The translations under genes were made by a program, and so were the position numbers. The notes beneath the pieces are model-generated. The model searched no databases and was not told where the DNA came from. It saw nothing but the letters and a program-made list of their open reading frames with translations. Positions 40,494 to 48,680 of a stretch of 64,000 nt of DNA are shown here, one piece after another. Source of the DNA: Methylopila sp. 73B. GTDB lineage: Bacteria; Pseudomonadota; Alphaproteobacteria; Rhizobiales; Methylopilaceae. The stretch is from assembly GCF_000526315.1 (NCBI RefSeq), contig NZ_JAFV01000001.1, positions 1,860,001 through 1,924,000 on the forward strand, in the 5' to 3' direction. Positions within the stretch are counted from its first letter, which is position 1, and every line of letters starts with the position of its first letter.

Positions 40494-41088
40494 GGGAGCA
40501 GCGTCGAACTCCGTCATGGAAGGTCTCCCTCTCGGGGCGTGGAAGGCGTCGCCGCCGTTCCTCGCCCGCAGTTCTGGAGCATGGGAGAAACCTACCCGAC
40601 GAGCGTCACGCTGTCAATGCATATTTTCCTAGTTAGGATTTTTAGCTGGTCACGAGCGGAGCGTGTGGGACGGCCGGCGGCGCGCTGGGTCTGGCTCCGA
40701 TGACCCGGCGGGGCCGGCTTAGGCCAATCGGGAGTCCGCTGCGACGCGCGCTACGGCACGCACTCCGCGCCGGACTGGTAGGCGGTGCGCGGTCTCGCCC
40801 GTTAACCGCTCGTGAACCGTCTGAACCGGAGATGAACCTTATTATTAGAATAAATTCAGATTGGCTGAGCTAACGTCGCGCCGCGTCCAGGGTGTCCCCC
40901 GTCCGAAAGACGCTGCGCCGGAATTCCGCCCCTCTCCGGTTCAGGCCCCTTAGACGATGCTCAACCGTTGGGGAGCGGTTGAGCGCCTTTTCCGCTCCCT
41001 GCGTTTGGGTTCACCCTGTCCGGATCGTCGCGGCGAGCGGTTCTCGAGCCTTGCGGAAGCCTACCCGGCGAGCGTTGGGCGTTCGGGT
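40494..41088. other. Host intergenic region to the right of the prophage
   Basis: No convincing gene is seen in these 595 bases. They contain an AT-rich patch at about 40835-40865 that could be a promoter, a terminator-like hairpin at 40959-40984, and two copies (near 40574-40610 and 41035-41070) of a diverged motif built on GTTCTNGAGC and CCTACCCGRCGAGCGT. Small open frames here look like chance frames in GC-rich DNA. Confidence 0.5.
40959..40999 (+). terminator. Overlapping hairpins in host intergenic DNA
   Basis: GCTCAACCG pairs with CGGTTGAGC (loop of 8), followed by GCCTTTT, giving a terminator-like structure. GGGAGCGG (40971-40978) can pair instead with CCGCTCCC (40992-40999). The two stems share CGG, so they are mutually exclusive. 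Confidence 0.45.
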
Positions 41089-42270
41089 CTATCCTGTCAC
41101 GGCGAGCACCCGCGCGCGGATGTCGACGCGCGGGTCGCACGCGAGCCGCGGGCGAAGGTCGGCGGCCAGCGCCCGGGCGCGGGCGGCGGCGACTGGCTGG
41201 GCGTAGGCGCTGCGGACGGCGGCGCGGAAGGCCTCCGCGCTGCGCTCGTCCCGTGAGACGACCTTCATCACGCCCGCTTCCGCGGCCCGCCGGGCGTGAT
41301 AGCCCTGCTCCAGATGCTGGGGCGCCGCCACCTGCGGCAGGCCGGCGCCGAGGCCGAGGCACAGGATGCCGTGCTGCCCCGCGCTCAGCAGCAAGCGGGT
41401 GCGGCGGGCGATGGCGTCGACCGGGACGGGGGCGGCCTCGACCGTCACGCCGCGGGCCGCCAGCCGCCCGGCGACTGCGGCGTCGAGGCCGGGGATGAAG
41501 GCGCGGGTCGGCGCGCCGAGGTCTTCCAGCGCCTCCATCAACGCCGGATCGTCGCGCTCGGTGGTGGAGAAGTAGACGAAGATCTCCTCGCCGGAGCCGT
41601 CGGACGGGGCGGTCGGCAGATCAGCCACCGGCGGCAGCAACGGCCGCGTCCGCAGCCCGTCGTAGGGGTCGAGCATCGGCAGCGTGCGCGCGAGCTGGTC
41701 GTCGGAGGCGTAGACCGCCGGCAGCCGGTCGATCTCGGGAACGCCAAGCGGCGTGGCCGCGCGGTTGACGGCCGCGACGATGTCGCGCTCGTCGTAGAGC
41801 CGCTCGGCGTGCTCGGGCATGAAGATCGGAAACGCAGGCATGTCCGGGGGCGGGCAGGAGTAGCCGACGCCAATTGCGACGGCGGGCACGCCGAGGCTGC
41901 GCGCGGCCATCAGCGCGCAGGGCGCGAAGTCGCCGACCACCAGCGCGATCCGCCGACAGCGGATCACCTCCTGCCACCACGCGATCTGGCGCGTCAGGAA
42001 GGCCTCGTCGCGAAAGCCGAGGTCGCCGAGAAACTCGCCCCACGTTGCGGTGTGGACCGCGCCGGGGCCGCGCCGGTGGGCGTCGCGCGGGCGAAGCGCG
42101 CCGCCCGGGAACACCAGCTCGCAGACCGGCTCGAGCTCGGCGGCGTGCTCCATGCGGCAGAGCGCGGCGTCGAAGACGAAACGGTCGCCGAGCGCCTCGG
42201 CGACCGTTTTCAGGGTGACGACGTGACCGCGCCCGGCCCCGCCTTCCCAGGCGAGCAGAGCGCGCCGCAC
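41089..42270 (-). CDS. GT1-like glycosyltransferase
   Basis: A 393-residue protein with the GT-B fold pattern: an N-terminal GAGRGHV loop, a mid-part FVYFSTTERDDPALMEALEDLG and the C-terminal donor-site signature SAGQHGILCLGLGAGLPQVAAPQHLEQGYHARRAAEAG, which resembles the UGT/MurG-like nucleotide-sugar site (H..G, P..xEQ..NA). It probably transfers a sugar to a lipid or other acceptor; the substrate cannot be told. It lies four bases downstream of the beta-barrel gene on the same strand, so they may be cotranscribed. Confidence 0.65.
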   Translation of the reverse strand: MRRALLAWEGGAGRGHVVTLKTVAEALGDRFVFDAALCRMEHAAELEPVCELVFPGGALRPRDAHRRGPGAVHTATWGEFLGDLGFRDEAFLTRQIAWWQEVIRCRRIALVVGDFAPCALMAARSLGVPAVAIGVGYSCPPPDMPAFPIFMPEHAERLYDERDIVAAVNRAATPLGVPEIDRLPAVYASDDQLARTLPMLDPYDGLRTRPLLPPVADLPTAPSDGSGEEIFVYFSTTERDDPALMEALEDLGAPTRAFIPGLDAAVAGRLAARGVTVEAAPVPVDAIARRTRLLLSAGQHGILCLGLGAGLPQVAAPQHLEQGYHARRAAEAGVMKVVSRDERSAEAFRAAVRSAYAQPVAAARARALAADLRPRLACDPRVDIRARVLAVTG

Positions 42271-42274
42271 CGGC

Positions 42275-43171
42275 TCAGGTGGGGTAGCAGGGACCGCAGG
42301 AGGTTTCGCCGCCGCAGGTCGGCGGCGGCGGAGGCGGCGGCGTGACGCCCCGCGAGCGGCGCTTGGACGAGGTCGAGAACAGGTCGTCCTTGAGCCAGTT
42401 CGGCGGGTCGCTCTCGCGGTGGCGCTGGATCAGCGTCTTGTCCCCGCCGCCGAAGTAGACCTTCAGGCCGCCCCACACCGCCTTGTAGTCCTTCTCGCCG
42501 ATCCGCCCCTCGACGAAGGCCGAGGAGTCGACGCCGGCGACCGGCAGCGCGATCTCCGTGCCGAGGGCCGCGGCGTGCTTGCGGCCGGTGTAGCGGTGGC
42601 CGGCGGAAACCTTCCAGTCGTCGGTGACGTAGTAGCTCACGTCGACATAGTCGAAGAACGAGCCGCCCTTGCGGGTCCGCTCGGTCGCGCTCGAACCGCC
42701 GCCGATGCGCTCGTAGCCCAGCACGCCGGACAGGGTGAGGCGGCCGAAATAGGCCTCGCCCTCGGCGCCGACCTTGGCGTTCCAGGAGTTCAGCCGGTCG
42801 TCGAAACCGACCCCGGAGCCATAGACGCCGAAGAGGTAGCTCGACGGGTCGCGGGTGAAGAGATGGCCGGCGCCGCCGCCGACGAAGTCGCCGCGCTTCG
42901 CCGCCGCGATCCCGTCGATCTGGGCTCCGAAGCGCTCGCCGAGCGGCAGCGTGACGGAGGCCAGCCCGCCGCCGACGAAGTCGCCGCTGCGGCCGAAGCG
43001 GCCGTCCGCCCAGCCGCCGAAGCCCTCGACCTTGCCGTTCAGCACGTCGACCGCGGGCGCGAGCCCGGCGCTCTCCGAAAACATGTCCGCGGCCCGAACC
43101 GGCGCCCCCGCGCCGAACGCAAGCCCAATCGCGGCGCCCGACAGGAGCGCCGTCTTCAATCTCATGTGCAT
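42275..43171 (-). CDS. Outer membrane beta-barrel protein, secreted
   Basis: A 298-residue protein with an N-terminal signal peptide (MHMRLKTALLSGAAIGLAFGAGAPVRAAD; a second Met two codons in could be the start). Alternating Gly/aromatic/polar sequence follows (GFGGWADGRFGRSGDFVGGG, FGVYGSGVGFDDRLNSW, VSYYVTDDWKVSAGHRYTGR), typical of small beta-barrel proteins. The C-terminal 60 residues hold a Pro run and a Cys pair (TCGGETSCGPCYPT), unusual for a porin. The function is not known; it could be an OmpW/lipid-related barrel. Confidence 0.55.
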   Translation of the reverse strand: MHMRLKTALLSGAAIGLAFGAGAPVRAADMFSESAGLAPAVDVLNGKVEGFGGWADGRFGRSGDFVGGGLASVTLPLGERFGAQIDGIAAAKRGDFVGGGAGHLFTRDPSSYLFGVYGSGVGFDDRLNSWNAKVGAEGEAYFGRLTLSGVLGYERIGGGSSATERTRKGGSFFDYVDVSYYVTDDWKVSAGHRYTGRKHAAALGTEIALPVAGVDSSAFVEGRIGEKDYKAVWGGLKVYFGGGDKTLIQRHRESDPPNWLKDDLFSTSSKRRSRGVTPPPPPPPTCGGETSCGPCYPT

Positions 43172-43269
43172 GTGATCTCGCTCCCCCCGGGCGACTCGTC
43201 AGAGCCAAAAAGAGACCACACTCCTCGCGCTCTGACCAGCCTTCGATCGAGTCATCCTGCGCTCGTTCG

Positions 43270-45486
43270 TCAGCCCGCCGCACGGCCGCTGGCGCTGCGC
43301 GCTTCGGGGGCTGGAGCGGCGGCCAGGAGGGTCAGGAGGTCGGGCTCGGCGAGCGGGCGCGCGAGATAAAACCCCTGGACCTCGTCGCAGGAATCGACGC
43401 GGAGCAGCATCAGCTGCTCGGGGGTTTCGACGCCCTCGGCGGTGACGGTGAGGCCCAAAGCGCGGCCAAGGCCGAGGATCGCCTGCACGATGGCGCGCGC
43501 CTCGCCGCGGGGGGCGAGGTCCGCTACGAAGCGGCGGTCGATCTTGATGGCGTCGAACGGGAAGCTGCGGAGATAGCCGAGCGAGGAGTAGCCGGTTCCG
43601 AAATCGTCCATCGCCAGACGGACGCCGAGCGCCCTCAGCTCCAGCATCACCGCGCGGGCGCGGTCGGCGTCCTCGATCAGCACGCTTTCGGTAATCTCGA
43701 TCTCGAGCCGGCTCGGCTCCAGGCCGGAGCGCAGAAGGGCGTCCGCCACCACGGCCGAGAGCCCCTCGTCGCGCATCTGGACCGCGGACACGTTCACGGA
43801 GACGCCGATGTCCGGCCAGCGCACGGCGGCGGCGCAGGCGGCGCGCATCACCCACTCACCGATCGGGACGATCAGCCCGGTCTCCTCGGCGAGCGGAATG
43901 AACTCCGACGGGCTGACCAGGCCGCGGGTCGGATGGCGCCACCGCAGCAGCGCCTCGGCCCGGCGGACCCGCATCGAACGCGTGTCGTAGCGCGGCTGGA
44001 AAGCCAGGGTGAACTCGTGCCGCTCGAGCCCGCGCCAGAGTTCGGCCTCGAGCTTTCGGCGCGCAAGGATCTTTTCGTTCATCTCGCTCGCGAAGAACCG
44101 GTAGGTGCCCCGGCCGGCCTCCTTGGCGCGGTAGAGCGCAAGGTCGGCGTGCCGCATCAGCTCGCCCGCGTCGCAGTCCGGCTGCGGCATCGCCACGCCG
44201 ATCGAGAGGCCGAGCCGGACCTCGCCGAAGGCGTGCCGGATCGGCGCCGCGACGGTCGCGATCAGCCGCCGGCAGAGCCGCTCGACGCCCTCCTGGTCGA
44301 GCCCCCCGGCGACCACCACGAACTCGTCGCCGCCGACCCGCGCGACGAGGTCGCCCTCCGGCAGGCTGCGGCGCAGGCGCTCCGCCACCTGCTGCAGCAC
44401 CTCGTCGCCGGCGGCGTGGCCATGGGCGTCGTTGACCGGCTTGAAGCGGTCGAGGTCGAGGAACAGCAACGCGAGGCGCGACGTCGGGTCCTGGAGGCGC
44501 TCGCCCATGTGCCGGTCGAGCATCAGCCGGTTCGGCAGGCCGGTGGTGGCGTCGTGCATCGCCTTGCGCTCGACGTCGCGGTAGGCGGCCTGGAGCCGGC
44601 GTTCGCTCGCGCGGATCAGCCCCGTCGCGCGGCGGGAGTCGTGCGCGAACAGCGCGAGCAGGAGGGCCATGGCCGCGCCCGCGCAGAGCACCAGCGGCAG
44701 CACCATGCCGACCAGCCGCCGGCCGGGACGCTCCGGGTCCCAGCGCAGCGTTACGGGAGAGCCGTTCTCGAGGGCGAGATGGACGGCCGGGGCGGCGGCG
44801 GCGTCCGTCGCGTCCCGCGCGACGCGGAGGTTGTCGACGAAGTAGCGCGACCCCAGCGCCTTCAGCCGGGCCGGCGCCATGCGCTCCGCGAACAGCATCA
44901 CGGAGGCCGGCCCCGGAACCGGCGTCACCGTCCAGTCGGCGCCGGTGGAGATCGCCGCGGCCGAGACGATCGCCGGATCGCCCCCGATCGTCAGCAGCCC
45001 AGGCGTCGTGACCGTCGTGTTGGTCCCGGCGGCCCGGCGCGCGCGCGCGATCAGGTCGCCGACCGAGGGGCCGAACGTGCCCTCGACAGTGGAGGAGCTC
45101 AGCGCGCCGTCGACGAGCGCGTAGCGCGTGTCTCCCGACGGCCCCACCACGAAGACATGCGTGACCCCCAGCCGCTTGAACACGGTGTCGCCGAGGTTGG
45201 CCTGATTGTAGGCCCAGTCCATGTCCACCCGGACATGCAGATTGGAGTAGGCCGCGCCCCAGGCGGCGTAGTCCTCGAGCGTCGTCGCGAGCAGGTCCCG
45301 CCGCCCTTGCCAGGCGTGGCTCTCGAGCGCGACCGAGCGCCGCTCGGCGATGACGTCCTGGTCGTCGGCGATCCAGGTCAGCAGCGCGAACGCGACCACG
45401 AAGGCGAACACGATCGCCCCGACGAGCGCCGTCATGGCGCGGCGCCCCAGCGCGGCCGCCGTCGCGGCGTCCTGATCATCCGACAT
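43270..45486 (-). CDS. CHASE4-GGDEF-EAL cyclic-di-GMP protein
   Basis: A 738-residue membrane protein. The first membrane helix is at about residues 17-39; a CHASE4-type periplasmic sensor runs to about 255 (NYAAWG-type EDYAAWGAAYSN, VDMDWAYNQANLG); a second helix is at about 260-282. The GGDEF domain (about 310-470) has RVGGDEFVVV with GGDEF intact, but PEGD replaces the RxxD inhibitory site. The EAL domain (about 480-725) keeps EALLRW, VNVS, EITES, DDFGTGYSS, IKID and EGVET, so phosphodiesterase activity is expected. It makes or breaks cyclic-di-GMP in response to an extracytoplasmic signal. It is divergent from minCDE. Confidence 0.85.
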   Translation of the reverse strand: MSDDQDAATAAALGRRAMTALVGAIVFAFVVAFALLTWIADDQDVIAERRSVALESHAWQGRRDLLATTLEDYAAWGAAYSNLHVRVDMDWAYNQANLGDTVFKRLGVTHVFVVGPSGDTRYALVDGALSSSTVEGTFGPSVGDLIARARRAAGTNTTVTTPGLLTIGGDPAIVSAAAISTGADWTVTPVPGPASVMLFAERMAPARLKALGSRYFVDNLRVARDATDAAAAPAVHLALENGSPVTLRWDPERPGRRLVGMVLPLVLCAGAAMALLLALFAHDSRRATGLIRASERRLQAAYRDVERKAMHDATTGLPNRLMLDRHMGERLQDPTSRLALLFLDLDRFKPVNDAHGHAAGDEVLQQVAERLRRSLPEGDLVARVGGDEFVVVAGGLDQEGVERLCRRLIATVAAPIRHAFGEVRLGLSIGVAMPQPDCDAGELMRHADLALYRAKEAGRGTYRFFASEMNEKILARRKLEAELWRGLERHEFTLAFQPRYDTRSMRVRRAEALLRWRHPTRGLVSPSEFIPLAEETGLIVPIGEWVMRAACAAAVRWPDIGVSVNVSAVQMRDEGLSAVVADALLRSGLEPSRLEIEITESVLIEDADRARAVMLELRALGVRLAMDDFGTGYSSLGYLRSFPFDAIKIDRRFVADLAPRGEARAIVQAILGLGRALGLTVTAEGVETPEQLMLLRVDSCDEVQGFYLARPLAEPDLLTLLAAAPAPEARSASGRAAG

Positions 45487-45642
45487 CTACGCTCGCCCCC
45501 GATGCGGGCGCCATCCTGGCGCCAAAGGCTAAACATTTCGGCGCCGCCGCCCCGGTCCCCGGCCAGTTTTGCGGGGCTCGCGGGGCGTCGCCCCCTCGGC
45601 GTCGCAGATTGCGCGGGCGCCCGGCAGAAAGTGCCGGGCCGG

Positions 45643-45658
45643 TTAACCCGTCGTTAAC
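45643..45658. promoter_or_regulatory. CtrA-type box in the minC - GGDEF/EAL intergenic region
   Basis: TTAA, seven bases (CCCGTCG), then TTAAC matches the alphaproteobacterial CtrA-binding consensus TTAA-N7-TTAA exactly. It is 61 bases upstream of the minC start. A single extra TTAAC half-site lies at 45692-45696. CtrA control of min genes is known in rhizobia; here it is inferred from the site. Confidence 0.6.
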
Positions 45659-45718
45659 CACGGACGCGTCAACTCAGGTGGCAACGCTTCGTTAACCCTC
45701 CTGATTCCGGGACCGCTC

Positions 45719-46447
45719 GTGTCGCAAGCCGCTCTCCAGATTGTGCCGAAGCCGGCCGACGCCGCCTCCGAGACCGCCGCCAAGCGGCGTCCCATCCGCT
45801 TCCGCGGCCGCTCCTTCATGGCGCTGGTGCTCGCCCCCGAGCAGCCGCTCGAGGAGTGGTACGCCGAGCTCGACGCCCTGACCGCAGGCTCGCCCGGCTT
45901 CTTCGGCGAGCGCCCGGTGGTGCTCGACGTTTCCGCCATCAAGCTGTCCCCCCGCCTGCTCGCGGCCCTCCTGGGCGAGCTCGACATCCGCAAGGTGCGG
46001 ATCATCGGCGTCGAAGGCTGCGACCCGAAATTCCTCGACGGCCCCAACGCCCGGCTCGCCATGCCGGTCGGCGGGCGGGCGGCCGGCGAGATTTCCGCCA
46101 AGGAAGCGGCCGCCGCCTCGACCACCTCGCTGGTGATCGACCACCCCGTGCGCTCGGGGCAGAGCGTCTCGTTCCAGGGCGACGTCACGATCTGCGGGTC
46201 GGTCGCCTCGGGCGCCGAGATCGTCGCGGGCGGCTCCATCCACGTCTACGGCGCGCTCCGCGGCCGGGCGATCGCGGGCTCGGCCGGCGACGGCAAGGCG
46301 CGCATCTTCTGCCGCAAGCTCGACGCCGAACTGCTGGCGATCGACGGCGTCTACATGACCACCGACGAGCTCGACAAGACGCTCCGCGGCAAGCCCGTCC
46401 GCGCCCAGCTCGACGGCGAGATCCTGCGCGTCCACGCGCTCGACTGA
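45719..46447 (+). CDS. minC: Septum site-determining protein MinC
   Basis: A 242-residue protein from a GTG start. The N-terminal FtsZ-inhibiting domain (residues about 20-115, RPIRFRGRSFMALVLAPEQPLEEWYAELD) is followed by a linker. The C-terminal beta-helix domain that binds MinD contains LVIDHPVRSGQSVSFQGDVTICGSVASGAEIVAGGSIHVYGALRGRAIAG, the family signature. It blocks FtsZ ring formation at the cell poles. It is the first gene of the minCDE operon, with minD 45 bases downstream. Confidence 0.95.
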   Translation: MSQAALQIVPKPADAASETAAKRRPIRFRGRSFMALVLAPEQPLEEWYAELDALTAGSPGFFGERPVVLDVSAIKLSPRLLAALLGELDIRKVRIIGVEGCDPKFLDGPNARLAMPVGGRAAGEISAKEAAAASTTSLVIDHPVRSGQSVSFQGDVTICGSVASGAEIVAGGSIHVYGALRGRAIAGSAGDGKARIFCRKLDAELLAIDGVYMTTDELDKTLRGKPVRAQLDGEILRVHALD

Positions 46448-46492
46448 TCTTTCGACGAACGACACGACACAACGATTTTGGAGAGACATCAC

Positions 46493-47308
46493 ATGGCTGA
46501 GGTTCTGGTCGTCACGTCGGGCAAGGGAGGCGTCGGCAAGACGACGTCGACCGCAGCCCTCGGCGCGGCTCTCGCCCAGACCGGGCAGAGCGTCGTCGTC
46601 ATCGATTTCGACGTCGGGCTGCGCAACCTCGACCTCGTCATGGGGGCCGAGCGCCGGGTCGTCTACGACCTCATCAACGTGGTCCAGGGCGACGCCAACC
46701 TCAACCAGGCGCTGATCAAGGACAAGCGGGTGGAGAGCCTGTCGCTGCTGCCCGCCTCCCAGACGCGCGACAAAGACGCGCTGACGGCCGAGGGCGTGGA
46801 GCGCGTCATCAACGAGCTCAAGGGCCGCTTCGACTGGATCATCTGCGACAGCCCGGCCGGCATCGAGCGCGGCGCCTATTTCGCGATGCGCCACGCCGAT
46901 CTCGCGGTCATCGTGACCAACCCGGAAGTCTCCTCGGTCCGTGACTCGGACCGCATCATCGGCCTGCTGGACAGCAAGACCGAGAAGGCCGAGCGCGGCG
47001 AGACCATGGAGAAGCTGCTTCTCCTCACCCGCTACGACCCGGTCCGGGCCGAGCGCGGCGACATGCTGAAGGTCGACGACATCCTCGAGATCCTGTCGAT
47101 CCCGCTGCTCGGGATCATCCCCGAGAGCCCGGAGGTCCTGAAGGCCTCCAACCTCGGCTCGCCCGTGACGCTCGCCAACCCGCTGTCGGCGCCGGCGCGC
47201 GCCTACCTCGACGCCGCGCGGCGCCTGCGCGGCGAGACCATCGAGATGACGGTGCCGAGCGAGAAGAAGCGGCTGTTCGGCAACCTGTTCGGTCGGAGGG
47301 CGGCATGA
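46493..47308 (+). CDS. minD: Septum site-determining ATPase MinD
   Basis: A 271-residue ParA/MinD ATPase. The deviant Walker A is GKGGVGKTT at residues 10-18, followed by VVIDFDVGLRNLDLVMGAERRVVYDLINV, the MinD signature. The C-terminus (TVPSEKKRLFGNLFGRRAA) forms the amphipathic membrane-targeting helix. It binds membrane in the ATP form, recruits MinC and is released by MinE. The ATG at 46493 with GGAGAG upstream is preferred over one five codons earlier. The stop overlaps minE (ATGA). Confidence 0.97.
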   Translation: MAEVLVVTSGKGGVGKTTSTAALGAALAQTGQSVVVIDFDVGLRNLDLVMGAERRVVYDLINVVQGDANLNQALIKDKRVESLSLLPASQTRDKDALTAEGVERVINELKGRFDWIICDSPAGIERGAYFAMRHADLAVIVTNPEVSSVRDSDRIIGLLDSKTEKAERGETMEKLLLLTRYDPVRAERGDMLKVDDILEILSIPLLGIIPESPEVLKASNLGSPVTLANPLSAPARAYLDAARRLRGETIEMTVPSEKKRLFGNLFGRRAA

Positions 47309-47574
47309 GCGTTCTCAAGTTCTTCACGCGCCGCACCTCGGCGCCCGCCGCTCGCGAGCGCCTGCAGCTCCTGCTCGCCCACGAGCGCGCCGTGTTCGGC
47401 CGCACCGATCTCGTCGCCCAGCTCAAGGACGAGATCCTGGCCGTCATCGCGAAGCATATCGCGATCGACCCGGACAAGGTCCGCATCAAGACCGACACCC
47501 GCGACACGCTGGCGACGCTCGAGGTGGACATCGAGATCCGCACGCCGAACGGCGGTCTGAAGCTCGCAGGCTGA
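47305..47574 (+). CDS. minE: Cell division topological specificity factor MinE
   Basis: An 89-residue protein with the MinE layout: an N-terminal MinD-stimulating segment (RERLQLLLAHERAVFG) and a C-terminal dimerisation domain (LVAQLKDEILAVIAKHIAIDPDKVRIKTDTRDTLATLEVDIEI). It drives MinCD oscillation by stimulating MinD ATPase. It overlaps minD by four bases and ends the operon before a strong terminator. Confidence 0.96.
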   Translation: MSVLKFFTRRTSAPAARERLQLLLAHERAVFGRTDLVAQLKDEILAVIAKHIAIDPDKVRIKTDTRDTLATLEVDIEIRTPNGGLKLAG

Positions 47575-47595
47575 CGCGGTTTTAGGCTTTGAAAC

Positions 47596-47628
47596 AAAAC
47601 GGCGCGCTCCTCGGGGCGCGCCGTTTTT
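47596..47628 (+). terminator. Terminator of the minCDE operon
   Basis: AACGGCGCGC (47598-47607) pairs with GCGCGCCGTT (47616-47625), loop of 8, flanked by A's before and a T5 run. It is 20 bases after the minE stop and is a strong rho-independent terminator; the A/T flanks make it bidirectional. Confidence 0.9.
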
Positions 47629-47818
47629 CATTCACAGCCGTTCCCTTGGCAGCTTCACGAGGAACCACGCCGTCGTTCCGGACGAAGTCCCGGAACCCAT
47701 CAGCCCGCCGTTTGAAGAGCATCTCAACCGGCGGGCTTATGGGCCCCGGGACAAGCCCGGGGCGACGGTTGAGCGTGTGGGACGTCAGTCCCGCCAGCCG
47801 ACGAAGCACGCGCTCCAC

Positions 47819-48553
47819 TCAGCCCAGCGTCGCGAGTCCCGGAAACGTCTCCAGCAGCCAGAACGACGCCGTCGTGGTGAAGCCGGTGAGGAAGGCGATC
47901 CCCGTCAGCACCAGCAGCCCCCCCATCACCTTCTCGACCGTGCCGAGGTGGGAGCGGAAGCGGCGGAGAAAGCCGACGAAGGGTTTCATCGCGAGGGCCG
48001 CGATCAGGAACGGCACGCCGAGGCCCAGCGCGTAGACGCCGAGCAGCCCGGCGCCCGCGGCCACCGTCGTCTCGGACGCCGCGACCGAGAGGATCGCCGC
48101 CAGCACAGGCCCGATGCAGGGCGTCCAGCCGAAGGCGAAGGCGAGGCCCATGACGTAGGCGCCCCAGAGCCCGACGGGCTTCTGCACCTCCATGCGCGTG
48201 TCGCGCATCAAAAGCGGAATGCGGAACAGCCCCAGAAAGTGCAGCCCCATCACGATGATGGCGACGCCCGCGATGGTGGCGAGCAGCGGCGCGTTCTGAA
48301 GCAGCACCCGGCCGAGCAGCGACGCGGTCGCGCCGAAGGCCACGAACACGGTGGAGAACCCCGCGACGAACAGCACCGCGGCCGCCAGCGCCCGGCCGGT
48401 CGCGGCCTTGGGCGCGTCGTCGGCGGTGAGCTTGTCGAGCGTTGTGCCGGCGAGGAAGCACAGGTAGGGCGGCACCAGCGGCAGCACGCAGGGGCTCAGA
48501 AAGCTGATCGCCCCGGCCGCGAAGGCGGCGGGAATGGTGACGGCGCCGATCAT
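47819..48553 (-). CDS. ccdA: Cytochrome c biogenesis protein CcdA
   Basis: A 244-residue polytopic membrane protein with about six membrane segments. The redox-active cysteines of the CcdA/DsbD transmembrane family are in the first and fourth segments: ISFLSPCVLPLVPPYLCFLAG and AFAFGWTPCIGPVLAAIL. It passes electrons from cytoplasmic thioredoxin to periplasmic thiol carriers for cytochrome c maturation. It is convergent with minE. The 5' region is 127 bases from the next gene on the minus strand, so it probably has its own promoter. Confidence 0.93.
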   Translation of the reverse strand: MIGAVTIPAAFAAGAISFLSPCVLPLVPPYLCFLAGTTLDKLTADDAPKAATGRALAAAVLFVAGFSTVFVAFGATASLLGRVLLQNAPLLATIAGVAIIVMGLHFLGLFRIPLLMRDTRMEVQKPVGLWGAYVMGLAFAFGWTPCIGPVLAAILSVAASETTVAAGAGLLGVYALGLGVPFLIAALAMKPFVGFLRRFRSHLGTVEKVMGGLLVLTGIAFLTGFTTTASFWLLETFPGLATLG

Positions 48554-48680
48554 CTCACGCTCCGGTCGCGCGAGGCCTTTCGCGCCTCCCTGCCCTAGCC
48601 CGGCTTCGGGCCGAACGAAAGGCGCCCGTTCGGCGCGGCGCGGGAACGTGAAGGACGGCGCCTTTCACAGGTCACCGACG

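Noticed and set aside
40424-41256. Short plus-strand frames after the prophage right end
   Set aside because: They cross the phage end or the host intergenic DNA, overlap one another in several frames, and have no ribosome sites or domains.
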